Part shown: positions 52,408-62,077 of the stretch, in pieces | Position numbering within the stretch: the stretch's first letter is position 1 | Layout of the letters: every line of letters starts with the position of its first letter | Assembly (NCBI RefSeq): GCF_034259325.1 | Contig: NZ_JAXIVS010000006.1 | Span: 186,001 to 250,000, forward strand | Reading direction: 5' to 3' | DNA length: 64,000 nucleotides | Source: Hyalangium ruber | GTDB lineage: Bacteria > Myxococcota > Myxococcia > Myxococcales > Myxococcaceae | The notes under the pieces: model-generated | Seen by the model: the letters and a program-made list of their open reading frames with translations, nothing else | What the model was told of the DNA's origin: nothing | Database searches by the model: none | Position numbers and translations under genes: made by a program

Positions 52408-52514
52408 GGCACGACTCTACCGCCTGCTCCCCCCGTGCGGCACCCGGCATGCGGGGGGGCCTTCCTCGTCCGAGTGCTTCCCGAGGGGCCCCTTCCTGGG
52501 TTACACCCGCCGCC

Positions 52515-53441
<927 letters not shown>

Positions 53442-53460
53442 GGACTCGGGGGGAGCAGTC

Positions 53461-53853
53461 GTGACGGACGCCCAGCGAGAGGAACTGAGCAAGTTGCTGC
53501 TCGCCCTGCATGCCGAGCTCACCGGCAAGGCTCCGTTGAAGATCGAGCCGAACCGGACGGACGAGGCCCGCATCGGCGGCGACGAGGACGAGCAGCCGCT
53601 CAACGAGATGATGCAGGCCATCGCCTCCAGCCGGAACCGGAACATGGACGGGGTGCTCAAGCGCGTGGTGAAGGCGCTGGGCAAGCTGCGCAACGACCCC
53701 GATAGCTTCGGCGAGTGCGAGGACTGCGGCGACCCGCTGCCCTTCGGCCGGCTCAAGGCCATGCCGTACGTGGAGTTCTGCGTGGAGTGCCAGGGCAAGC
53801 AGGACAAGCCCAAGGGCGGGCCCACGCGCAAGAAGCTCACCGACTACACCTGA
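53461..53853 (+). CDS. DksA/TraR-type zinc-finger protein
   Basis: 130 residues from GTG, 19 nt after deoC. C4 zinc finger CEDCGDPLPFGRLKAMPYVE with FCVECQGK (CxxC-x17-CxxC), preceded by a helix pair (AQREELSKLLLALHAELTGK). DksA-type proteins bind RNA polymerase with (p)ppGpp. The acidic tip (D-x-x-D-A in DksA) is not clearly present. Confidence 0.85.
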   Translation: MTDAQREELSKLLLALHAELTGKAPLKIEPNRTDEARIGGDEDEQPLNEMMQAIASSRNRNMDGVLKRVVKALGKLRNDPDSFGECEDCGDPLPFGRLKAMPYVEFCVECQGKQDKPKGGPTRKKLTDYT

Positions 53854-53904
53854 ACCCAGCGTGCGCGGGCGCTCCGCGCATGGCTGGCGCAGAGGAGGCG
53901 GGAT

Positions 53905-55659
53905 ATGGACAGCACCGCACTGAGGGAGCAGGCGGAGGCGTGGCGCAAGGCGGATCCGGACCCCACCACCGGGGAGGAGTTGGCCCGGGTGCTGGCCTCC
54001 GGTGACACGGTGGACCTGGCCGACCGCTTCGCCGGCAACCTGGAGTTCGGCACCGCGGGCCTTCGTGGCGTGCTGGGCGCCGGCCCCAACCGGATGAACC
54101 GCGCGGTGGTTCGCCGCACCACGGCGGGGCTCGCGCGCTACCTCAAGGCCCAGATTCCGGACGTCGTCTCGCGCGGCGTGGTGGTGGGCCGCGACGGCCG
54201 GCGCATGAGCCCCGAGTTCGCCGAGGACACCGCCTGTGTCCTCGCCGCCGAGGGCATCCCCGCGCTCGTCTTCCCCTCGCTGGTTCCCACGCCGGTGACG
54301 GCGTTCGCCCTGCTGCACCTGAACGCCGCCGCGGCGGTGATGATCACCGCCAGCCACAACCCGCCCGAGTACAACGGCTACAAGCTCTACTGGAGCAACG
54401 GCGCGCAGATCATCCCGCCCCACGACAAGCGCATCGCCGCCGCCATCGACGCGGTGGAGCCTGCCAACCAGGTGCGGCTGCTCACGCCCGCCGAGGCTCG
54501 CGAGAAGAACCTGTGGCGCGAGATCCCCGCCTCCGTGGGCGACGACTACCTCAAGGCCATCCTCGGGCTCCGGGTACACGGGAGGGGCACGGACGCGCTC
54601 TCCATCGTCTACACGGCCATGCACGGCGTGGGCGGCACGTGGATGGAGCGGGCCATGAAGTCCGCGGGCTTCACCCGCTTCCACACCGTGGCCGAGCAGC
54701 AGCAGCCCGACGGCACCTTCCCCACCGTGCGCTTCCCCAACCCGGAGGAGCCCGGCGCCATGGACCTGTCGCTGGCCACGGCCGAGCGCGTGAAGGCGGA
54801 CCTGGTGCTCGCCAATGATCCGGACGCGGACCGGCTCGCGGTGATGGCGCGCGACGCCGCTGGGGCGCTGCGCATGCTCACCGGCAACGAGGTGGGTGTG
54901 CTGCTGGGCCACTACCTGCTCACCCAGGGCACCAAGCGCGGCCGGCCCCACGTGGCCACCACCATCGTCTCCTCGGTGCAGCTCGGGCAGATCGCCAAGG
55001 ACCTGGGCGCCGCCTTCGACGAGGTGCTCACCGGCTTCAAGTGGATCGCCAACCGCGCCTTGGAGCGCGAGCGCAGCGAGGGCACCCAGTTCGTCTTCGG
55101 CTACGAGGAGGCCCTGGGCTACACGCCCGGCACCGTGGTGCGCGACAAGGACGGCGTGAGCGCGGCGCTCGTGTTCGCGGACCTCGCGGCGTGGTGCCAG
55201 TCGCGCGGCGTCACGGTGCTCGGCTATCTGGAGGAGATCCAGCGCCGGCACGGCCTCTTCGTTGGCGCTCAGCGCAACTTCACCTTCTCCGGTCCCGGTG
55301 GCGCGCAGACCATCTCCGGCATCATGGAGGGCTTCCGCCGCGCGCCTCCCGCCAAGGTGGGCGCGCTCACCGTCGTGAGCCTCAAGGACTACAAGACCGG
55401 CGAGGCGCGCACCGGAGACCAGGTGGAGCGGCTCACCCTGCCGCCCTCCAACGTCATCGCCTACGAGCTGGAGGGCGGTGGCCGCGTCACCCTGCGCCCG
55501 TCTGGCACCGAGCCGAAGATCAAATACTACTTCGAGCTCAAGGAGACCCCCGGCGCCGGGGAGTCGCTCGCCCAGGCCCGGGCGAGGGCAGAAGGGCGCC
55601 TTCAGGCGTTCATCGACGCCTTTGTGACGCTTGCGCGTGACCGCGGCCAACCCGCCTGA
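53905..55659 (+). CDS. Phospho-sugar mutase (PGM2-like; possible phosphopentomutase)
   Basis: 584 residues. Active-site Ser in ITASHNPPEYNGYKLYWSNG, metal loop NDPDADRLAV, sugar-binding GYEEALGYTPGTVVRDKDG, phosphate-binding RPSGTEPKIKYYFE. PGM2-family enzymes interconvert hexose and pentose 1- and 5/6-phosphates. In this locus the substrate would plausibly be deoxyribose-1-phosphate going to deoxyribose-5-phosphate for DeoC (inference). ATG follows GGAGGCGG. Confidence 0.9.
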   Translation: MDSTALREQAEAWRKADPDPTTGEELARVLASGDTVDLADRFAGNLEFGTAGLRGVLGAGPNRMNRAVVRRTTAGLARYLKAQIPDVVSRGVVVGRDGRRMSPEFAEDTACVLAAEGIPALVFPSLVPTPVTAFALLHLNAAAAVMITASHNPPEYNGYKLYWSNGAQIIPPHDKRIAAAIDAVEPANQVRLLTPAEAREKNLWREIPASVGDDYLKAILGLRVHGRGTDALSIVYTAMHGVGGTWMERAMKSAGFTRFHTVAEQQQPDGTFPTVRFPNPEEPGAMDLSLATAERVKADLVLANDPDADRLAVMARDAAGALRMLTGNEVGVLLGHYLLTQGTKRGRPHVATTIVSSVQLGQIAKDLGAAFDEVLTGFKWIANRALERERSEGTQFVFGYEEALGYTPGTVVRDKDGVSAALVFADLAAWCQSRGVTVLGYLEEIQRRHGLFVGAQRNFTFSGPGGAQTISGIMEGFRRAPPAKVGALTVVSLKDYKTGEARTGDQVERLTLPPSNVIAYELEGGGRVTLRPSGTEPKIKYYFELKETPGAGESLAQARARAEGRLQAFIDAFVTLARDRGQPA

Positions 55660-55726
55660 GTCTTCTGGTAGGTGCATCCGCTCCTACCGGCCACGCCCCT
55701 CGCGTGGCCCCTTCCGAGAGGGCTTC

Positions 55727-56401
55727 GTGAAGCGTCTCCTCCCTGGGCTCATCCTCTGCTGTGTCCTCGCCGCTCCCTCCGCGTTCGCGCAGGAGGAGGG
55801 CGTCTCCTATGGGCGCGGGCAGGGCTGGTCCGTGCTCGCCGGCGACACCGTGGGCGCCAACAACACCGTCTTCAGCGGGCAGCTCGGCTGGCCGGGCATC
55901 TCCCTGGGCCTGCTCCACGGTGCCAATTCCAAGCTCGATATCGGCGGCAAGTTCACCTTCAACTATGGCCAGGAGGGCCTCGTCGAGGTGGTGGAGCCCG
56001 GCCTCAAGCTCCAGGCCTGGGTGCGGCTGATGCTCGCGCAGACCTCGAAGGTGTCCCTGGCCGTCACCTTCCAGCCCGGTCCGCTCTTCTACTTCCATGA
56101 TGGGGACACGGATGTGGGCCTGGCCCTGCCCGTGGCGCTCGTGGCCGGCATCCCCGTGGGCAGCGCGCTCATGCTCAACGTGGGCCTGGACATCCCCTTC
56201 CACGTCTACTTCGGCACCGGCGGCGGCCCCGTGTTCCCCCTCCTGGTGGGAGGCGGCATGGAGTACTTCCTCGACCGGAGCCTGGCGGTGAACTTCAACG
56301 TGCGGATGGGCCCGTCCATCTTCCCGGACTCGGGACGCCGGGGGCGCAGCGAGGCCTACTTCACCCTCGAGGCCCTCTTCGGCGTCGCCTACCGCTTCTA
56401 A
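55727..56401 (+). CDS. Secreted beta-rich outer-membrane-like protein
   Basis: 224 residues from GTG. Signal peptide to APSAFAQ, then amphipathic strands (GVSYGRGQGWSVLAGDTVGA, LDIGGKFTFNYGQEGLVEVV, KVSLAVTFQPGPLFYFHDGD, YFTLEALFGVAYRF) ending in an aromatic residue, as in outer-membrane beta-barrels. Function unknown. Shine-Dalgarno GAGAGGG precedes the GTG. Confidence 0.7.
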   Translation: MKRLLPGLILCCVLAAPSAFAQEEGVSYGRGQGWSVLAGDTVGANNTVFSGQLGWPGISLGLLHGANSKLDIGGKFTFNYGQEGLVEVVEPGLKLQAWVRLMLAQTSKVSLAVTFQPGPLFYFHDGDTDVGLALPVALVAGIPVGSALMLNVGLDIPFHVYFGTGGGPVFPLLVGGGMEYFLDRSLAVNFNVRMGPSIFPDSGRRGRSEAYFTLEALFGVAYRF

Positions 56402-56413
56402 CGACTCCCGCGA

Positions 56414-56977
56414 CTACCAGGAGGCGTTGACCACCTTCGCCGTCGGCACGTCCACCGTGAACATGTTGCCGCCGGTGGGGCGGGGCTTCACCGTGAGCGC
56501 AGCGCCCATCTGCTCCGCCGCGTCGATGGCCGCCTGCATCGCGTCCTCGATGACCACGGCGGCGCCCGTGTCCTGCACCTTCAGCCGCGGGCCGTAGTCG
56601 CCGAACTCATCCGCCGGCTCCACAATCACGCGCAGCAGGTGCTTGCGGTCGGCCACCGCCTTCATCGCCTCCACGGCGCTGGCCACCAGCTGCTCCACCA
56701 CCGCCGACAGCTGGCTGCGGGGCAGGTTCACCTGCACCGGCTCCTCCGGCAGGTGGTACATCACCTCCACCTGCTCCAGCCGACCCTCGGTCAGCATCTG
56801 GGCCACCACGTCCTGCGCCAGGTCCACCAGGTCCACCGGCGACTCGCGAAGCAGGGACTCCAGCGAGACCACATTGCTCACCGTGTCGGCGTCCACCGGA
56901 CGCGACCGCGGGGCCGGAGACTTGTTCTCCAGCGACAGGGTCTTGCGAGCAGCTGCCGTCATCGCCATCGTGGCCAT
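56414..56977 (-). CDS. Orphan histidine-kinase-like ATPase domain protein
   Basis: 187 residues. The C-terminal ~110 residues match a HATPase_c fold: VEQLVASAVEAMKAVADRKH (N-box helix, with Asn lost), LKVQDTGAAVVIEDAMQAAI (D-x-G box) and PRPTGGNMFTVDVP (G2 box, T-G-G). No dimerization/His domain is present. Such degenerate domains may act as anti-sigma factors or scaffold proteins (inference). ATG 56977 follows GGGGGAG. Confidence 0.65.
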   Translation of the reverse strand: MATMAMTAAARKTLSLENKSPAPRSRPVDADTVSNVVSLESLLRESPVDLVDLAQDVVAQMLTEGRLEQVEVMYHLPEEPVQVNLPRSQLSAVVEQLVASAVEAMKAVADRKHLLRVIVEPADEFGDYGPRLKVQDTGAAVVIEDAMQAAIDAAEQMGAALTVKPRPTGGNMFTVDVPTAKVVNASW

Positions 56978-57258
56978 CGTCTGGCTACTCCCCCGGGGTG
57001 AAGGTGTGTCTCCCGGGCAGCAGAAGTTCCGTGACGCATTATCCCTCCTGCTAGATGTATGCCTAGATTTCGGCCTGAACGGTTTTTTGAAGGCGCGAGG
57101 CGAGTGTTCGCTTTCCCAAGCAATGACGCGCACTTACATCGTGGCATTGCTACTGATTCTCAAGAACCGGAAGCGCCGACAGAACAGAGGGTGGGTCAAA
57201 TCGGAATCCTGGTCATTCCTGACCCGGGTGTCTTCCACCCCTCACTGGGGAATGAGGT

Positions 57259-58188
57259 TTAGCGGGATTCCTGCTCGTAGGGGGTGCCCAGGGCGGCCGG
57301 CGCGCTGCTGCGCTGGCCCTGGATGGCCAGCAGCACCAGCGTGAGCAGGTAGGGCAGGGCCAGCAGGAAACCCTGGGGGACGACTTCCAGGATTTCCGGG
57401 GCGCTGGAGGCCAGGCCAATCCGCAGGGCGTTGCCGAAGGCGAAGAAGCAGGCGGCGCCGAAGGCTCCCAGGGGGGTCCACCGGCCGAAGACCATGGCGG
57501 CCAGGGCCATGAAGCCCAGGCCCGCCGGGGTGTGCTGCTCGAAGCGGTCCAGCACGGCGGTGGAGAGCACCGCGCCGCCGAGCCCCGTCAGCATGCCTCC
57601 GCCCAGCACCGCGCCCCAGCGCAGCCCCGCCACGCTCAGGCCCAGGGTGGCCACCGCGTGCGGCTTTTCGCCCACCGCGCGCAGCCGCAGGCCCAGCGCC
57701 GTCTGGTGCAGCACCGCGTGGAAGGCGAAGGGCAGCACCAGCGACAGGTACGCCAGCCCCGGGTGGTCCGAGAGCGCCCGCAGCAGGGGCACGTGGTGGA
57801 TCAGCGGCAGCTCCCAGCGCGGCAGCTGGTCGATGGGCGGCGTTCCGTTGGGGCTGAAGAGGGCTTCCAGCAGGAAGGTGCCGCCGGCCAGGGCCACCAG
57901 GTTGATGGCCATGCCGGACACCACCTGGTCCGAGCGCCAGCGGATGCTGAGGTAGCCATGCACCGAGGCCAGCGCCGCGCCCGCGAGCATGCCCATCACC
58001 ACCGCCAGGGGCGTGGGCATGGCCAGCGCCGCCACCGCCGCGCAGAAGGCGCCCGCGCGCATCTGCCCCTCCACGCCCACGTTCACCACGCCGGCGCGCT
58101 CGGAGAGCACCCCGCCCAGCGCCGCGAAGATGAGCGCCGGCGCCGCGTCCAGGGTGGAGAACAGCAGCGCCTCGAGAAGCTCAAGCAC
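57259..58188 (-). CDS. BMP-type ABC transporter permease 2
   Basis: 309 residues, mostly TM. Motifs LIFAALGGVLSERAGVVNVG and VEGQMRAGAF (the E-G-x-M of the BMP/nucleoside permease family), GLRLRAVGEKPHAVATLGL and ALAAMVFGRWTPLGAF. Inner-membrane subunit of the nucleoside importer. Its ATG overlaps the upstream permease by 8 nt. Confidence 0.92.
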   Translation of the reverse strand: MLELLEALLFSTLDAAPALIFAALGGVLSERAGVVNVGVEGQMRAGAFCAAVAALAMPTPLAVVMGMLAGAALASVHGYLSIRWRSDQVVSGMAINLVALAGGTFLLEALFSPNGTPPIDQLPRWELPLIHHVPLLRALSDHPGLAYLSLVLPFAFHAVLHQTALGLRLRAVGEKPHAVATLGLSVAGLRWGAVLGGGMLTGLGGAVLSTAVLDRFEQHTPAGLGFMALAAMVFGRWTPLGAFGAACFFAFGNALRIGLASSAPEILEVVPQGFLLALPYLLTLVLLAIQGQRSSAPAALGTPYEQESR

Positions 58189-59293
58189 GCGGCACCTCGG
58201 GGGAAGCCACCGCCGCCTTGCGTCGCTTCAGCAGCGCCAGCCAGATGAGCCGGCCAGCCACGAAGAGCAGGGCCAGGCCTTGGATGAGCTCGGGGAAGGT
58301 CTTGTGGACGCCGAGCAGCTGCATGCGCGTGCCGCCCGCGCGAAGGATTCCGAAGAAGAGCGCCGAGAGCGTCACCCCCACCGGGTGGTTGTTGCCGATG
58401 AGCGCGATGGCGATGCCGTCGAAGCCGTAGGGCGCTCCGAGCGCCCCGGGGTAGCGGAACTCGGTGCCCAGCACCAGCACCGCGCCCGCCAGCCCCGCCA
58501 GCGCGCCGGACAGGCCCATGGCCTCGGCCGCCCGCTGCTTCACGGGGATGCCCGCCGCCCGCGCCGCCTCCGCGCCCATGCCCGCCGCGCGCGTCTCGAA
58601 GCCCCGCCGCGTGCGGATGAGCCACACCCAGACGGCCAGCGCCACGACCAGCGCCAGCGGGAAGCCCAGGTGCAGTCGGGAGATGTCCCCCAGCAAGCGG
58701 GGCAGGTGCGAGGTGGGCAGCAGCTCCGCCGTGCCCGACACCGAGTGGCCTCCGGTGGACACCGCTCGCAGCGGGCCCACCACCAGCCAGTTGTCCACCA
58801 GGCTCACCGCCACCCAGTTGAGCATGATGGTGGAGATGACCTCGTGGACGCCGCGCAGCAGCTTGAGCGCCGCGGCAATCAATGCCCACAGCGCCCCGGC
58901 CACCGCCGCCGCCAGCAGCGCCAGGGGCAGGTGCAGCGGGGCTGGCAGGGAGACCTGCGCGCCCACCACCGCCGCGGCGAGCGCGCCCAGCACCATCTGC
59001 CCCTGCGCGCCGATGTTGAACAGGCCCGCCTTGAAGGCCACCGCCACCGACAGCCCGGTGAGGATGAGCAGCGCGGCCTTGCCCGCGGACTCACCCAGCG
59101 GACGGGCCAGCACGCCCACGTCTCCGCCGTCCAGGTAGCGGGGCCACTGGCCGATGCCGCCAAAGAGCATCTGCAGGTAGGCCTCTCCGGCCACCTTGAC
59201 GTCCCGCGTGAGCGCGATGGCGATCCAGCACACCACCAACGCCAGCAACACCGAGAGGATGGAGGGGACCGCCGAGCGCCAGCGCTCACTCAT
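58181..59293 (-). CDS. BMP-type ABC transporter permease 1
   Basis: 370 residues with about 8-9 TMs. Motifs GLFNIGAQGQMVLGALAAAV, MLNWVAVSLVDN, TRRGFETRAAGMGAEAARAA and YGFDGIAIALIGNNHPVGVT. These match the YufP/nucleoside permease subfamily. It overlaps the ATPase gene by 8 nt. Confidence 0.92.
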   Translation of the reverse strand: MSERWRSAVPSILSVLLALVVCWIAIALTRDVKVAGEAYLQMLFGGIGQWPRYLDGGDVGVLARPLGESAGKAALLILTGLSVAVAFKAGLFNIGAQGQMVLGALAAAVVGAQVSLPAPLHLPLALLAAAVAGALWALIAAALKLLRGVHEVISTIMLNWVAVSLVDNWLVVGPLRAVSTGGHSVSGTAELLPTSHLPRLLGDISRLHLGFPLALVVALAVWVWLIRTRRGFETRAAGMGAEAARAAGIPVKQRAAEAMGLSGALAGLAGAVLVLGTEFRYPGALGAPYGFDGIAIALIGNNHPVGVTLSALFFGILRAGGTRMQLLGVHKTFPELIQGLALLFVAGRLIWLALLKRRKAAVASPEVPRA

Positions 59294-60803
59294 GGCTGGG
59301 CTCCACCGCGCACATCATCCGCCGGCCGATCTCCTGCTCGTCGAACTCCGGCCGCGTGAAGGTGCCCGTCACGCGACCCTCGAAGAGCACATAGATGCGG
59401 TCCGACATCTCCAGCACCTCTTCCAAGTCCAGGGAGATGAGCAGCACCCCGGCGCCCCGGGCCCGCTCCTCGCGCAGCCGCGCGCGCACCTGCGCCACCG
59501 CGCTGATGTCCAGCCCGCGCGTGGGCTGCACCACCACCACCAGCTTCGGCTGCGCGTCCAGCTCGCGCGCCACCACCACCTTCTGCTGGTTGCCGCCCGA
59601 CAGCCCCTGGATGGGCGCCGTCGGATCCGGCGGCCGCACGTCATACGCCGTCAGCAGCGCCTGGGTGCGCTTGCGCCGGTTGGCGAAGTCCAGCCACGGG
59701 CCGCGCGCGAAGGGCTCCTGCCCCTGCCGGCCCAGCGCCATGTTCTCCTCCACGCTCATGCCCTTCACCACCGCGCGCCACAGCCGGTCCTCGGGCACGT
59801 GGCTCACCCCGCGCCGCCGGGCCTCGGCCGGCGACAGGCGCTTGAGCGGCGCGCCCAGCAACATTCCGTGCCCGTCGTCCAGCGGGCGCAGCCCGGTGAG
59901 CACCTCGGCCAGCTCGCGCTGCCCGTTGCCGTCCACCCCCGCGATGCCGACGATTTCCCCGGCGTGTACCGCCAGCGCCACCCCGCGCAGCGCCGGGCGC
60001 CCGTCCGCCCCGCGCGCCTGCAGGTTCTTCGCCGCCAGCACCACGTCGCCCGTGGGTGGGTGGTAGGGCTCCGCCACCCCGGTGCTCGCTCGCATCTCGC
60101 CCACCATGAGGTTGGCCAGCGTGTTCGCGTCCGTCTCCGCCGCCTTCACCTCGGCCACCAACTTGCCGCGCCGCATGACGGCGATGCGCTCGGCCACGCT
60201 GAGCACCTCGCGCAGCTTGTGGCTGATGAAGACCACCGTGCGCCCCTGCTCCTTGAGCCCGCGCGCCACCCGGAAAAGGTCTTCGGACTCCTGCGGCGTG
60301 AGCACCGCCGTGGGCTCGTCGAGGATGAGCACCTGCGCGCCCCGGTGCAGCGCCTTGACGATCTCCACCTTCTGCTGCGAGCCCACGCTCAGCGTGTCCA
60401 CCGGCGCCCGCGGGTCCAGCTGGAAGCCGAAGCGCTGGCACGTGGCGGCCACCTCCGTACACGCCCGGTCCAGGTCGAAGCGGCCCAGGCGCGTCGGCTC
60501 GCGGCCGAGCACCACGTTCTCGGCCACCGTCAGCGTGGGCACCAGCATGAAGTGCTGATGCACCATGCCAATCCCCCGGGCGATGGCGTCCCGGGGGCTC
60601 TTGAAATGCACCGGCTGGCCGTCGATGACGATGTCGCCCGCGTCCGGGTGATAGAGCCCGTACAGGACGTTCATCAGGCTGGACTTGCCCGCGCCGTTCT
60701 CACCCACCAGCGCGAGCAGCTCGCCCGCGCCGATGTCGAGAGACACGTCGTCCAGCGCGGCCACGCCGCCGAACCGCTTGTGGATGTGTCGAAGGGAGAT
60801 CAG
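59286..60803 (-). CDS. BMP-type ABC transporter ATPase (double), probable CTG start
   Basis: About 506 residues with two ABC domains. Domain 1: A-loop HKRFGG, Walker A GENGAGKSSLMN, signature LSVGSQQKVEIVKAL, Walker B VLILDEPTAVLTP. Domain 2: AGVDGNGQRELAEVL, LSGGNQQKVVVAREL. The first ATG/GTG-type start (GTG at 60764) would delete the A-loop. In-frame CTG 60801-60803 overlaps the binding-protein stop (CTGA) and restores the usual ISLRHIHKRFGG N-terminus, so it is the likely start. Confidence 0.85.
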   Translation of the reverse strand: MISLRHIHKRFGGVAALDDVSLDIGAGELLALVGENGAGKSSLMNVLYGLYHPDAGDIVIDGQPVHFKSPRDAIARGIGMVHQHFMLVPTLTVAENVVLGREPTRLGRFDLDRACTEVAATCQRFGFQLDPRAPVDTLSVGSQQKVEIVKALHRGAQVLILDEPTAVLTPQESEDLFRVARGLKEQGRTVVFISHKLREVLSVAERIAVMRRGKLVAEVKAAETDANTLANLMVGEMRASTGVAEPYHPPTGDVVLAAKNLQARGADGRPALRGVALAVHAGEIVGIAGVDGNGQRELAEVLTGLRPLDDGHGMLLGAPLKRLSPAEARRRGVSHVPEDRLWRAVVKGMSVEENMALGRQGQEPFARGPWLDFANRRKRTQALLTAYDVRPPDPTAPIQGLSGGNQQKVVVARELDAQPKLVVVVQPTRGLDISAVAQVRARLREERARGAGVLLISLDLEEVLEMSDRIYVLFEGRVTGTFTRPEFDEQEIGRRMMCAVEPSHE

Positions 60804-62023
60804 GGCGCGGGCTTGTAGGAGGAGACCTCGTCCTTGGTCGCCGGGACCTTCAGCTCCCCGGACGCGATGCGCTGACGCAGGGCCTCCACCTTCTGCAGCG
60901 CCTCGGCCTTGCCCGGGAAGTCCAGGCGGACCTCGGCGTAACCCACGCCGCCCTCCTTGATTCCCAGCTCCTGCTCGCCGGCGCTGAACTTGCCCTCGGT
61001 CAGGTCCTTGGACGCGGTGTAGATGGCCAGGTCCACGTGCTTGAGCATCGAGGTCAGCACCACCTCGGGCGCCACGTGCGACTGGTCCGAGTCCACGCCG
61101 ATGACGTACACCTGCTTGCCCGTCGCCCGCGCCTCCTTCACCGCCTGGATGACGCCCAGGCCGTCCGCACCCGCCGCGTGGAAGATGACGTCCGCGCCCT
61201 TCTTCAGCAGGTCCTGCGCCACCTGCTTGCCCGCCGCCACGTTGTTGAAGCTGCCCGTGTAGACGGACATCAGCCCCGGCTCCGCCTTGGCGTTCGTCGT
61301 CTTCACGCCCGCGCGGTAGCCCGCCTCGAACTTCTTGATGAGGGGCACCTCCATGCCGCCCACGAAGCCCACCTTGCCCGTCTTCGTTACCAGGCCCGCC
61401 AGCGCGCCCACCAGGAAGCTGCCCTCGTGCTCCTTGAAGACGACGGCGCGCACGTTGGGCAGCTGGTACGGCTTGTTCTGCGCGTCGAGGATCAGGCTGT
61501 CCACCAGCAGGAACTGGGCCTTCGGGTTCTGCTTGGCCACCGTCTCCACGGCGCTCTCCAGCAGGAAGCCGTTGCCCACCGTCAGGTCCGAGCCCTGGTC
61601 CACCAAGAGCTGCAGGTTGGGCTCGTAGTCCTCCGGGGACTTGCTCTGGATGACCAGCGGCTCGATGGGCTGCGCGGTGATGGGCGGCTGGAGGCTGGCC
61701 AGGTCCGGGGTGATGGACTGCTTGACCTCCTCGGCCGGCGCGGTGACGTAGCTGCCACCCTCGTACTTCTTGCCGGCGGCCCAGGTCTCCAGGCCACGGA
61801 GCGCTGCGTCATTGAAGGAGTGGTCTCCGCGACCGCCCACGTCGATGACGAGTCCCACCTTGTAGCTCTTGGCGGCGGGCGGCTCGGGCGGCTTGGCGGC
61901 TTCGGCCTTGGGCTGCTCCTGCTGCGCGGCGGGCGCGGGGGGGGCAGGAGGGGGCTCTTCCTTCTTACAGGCGCCCAGCAGCGCCACTACGGCCAGGACG
62001 GACAGGCGGAGGGATCGGGTCAT
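60800..62023 (-). CDS. BMP-family nucleoside-binding lipoprotein
   Basis: 407 residues. Lipobox LLGAC (MTRSLRLSVLAVVALLGAC), a Pro/Ala/Glu linker, then the BMP fold: YKVGLVIDVGGRGDHSFNDA, EGSFLVGALAGLVTKTGKVG, FVGGMEVPLIKKFEAGYRAG, DVIFHAAGADGLGVIQAVKE and YVIGVDSDQSHVAPE. BMP/PnrA lipoproteins bind purine and other nucleosides for the adjacent ABC transporter. First gene of its operon; diverges from the phosphorylase gene (54-bp gap). Confidence 0.92.
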   Translation of the reverse strand: MTRSLRLSVLAVVALLGACKKEEPPPAPPAPAAQQEQPKAEAAKPPEPPAAKSYKVGLVIDVGGRGDHSFNDAALRGLETWAAGKKYEGGSYVTAPAEEVKQSITPDLASLQPPITAQPIEPLVIQSKSPEDYEPNLQLLVDQGSDLTVGNGFLLESAVETVAKQNPKAQFLLVDSLILDAQNKPYQLPNVRAVVFKEHEGSFLVGALAGLVTKTGKVGFVGGMEVPLIKKFEAGYRAGVKTTNAKAEPGLMSVYTGSFNNVAAGKQVAQDLLKKGADVIFHAAGADGLGVIQAVKEARATGKQVYVIGVDSDQSHVAPEVVLTSMLKHVDLAIYTASKDLTEGKFSAGEQELGIKEGGVGYAEVRLDFPGKAEALQKVEALRQRIASGELKVPATKDEVSSYKPAP

Positions 62024-62077
62024 GGAGCGCGTATCTAGCAGATGACGGACCCGATGGAAGGGGTAGGCTCTGGCCTT

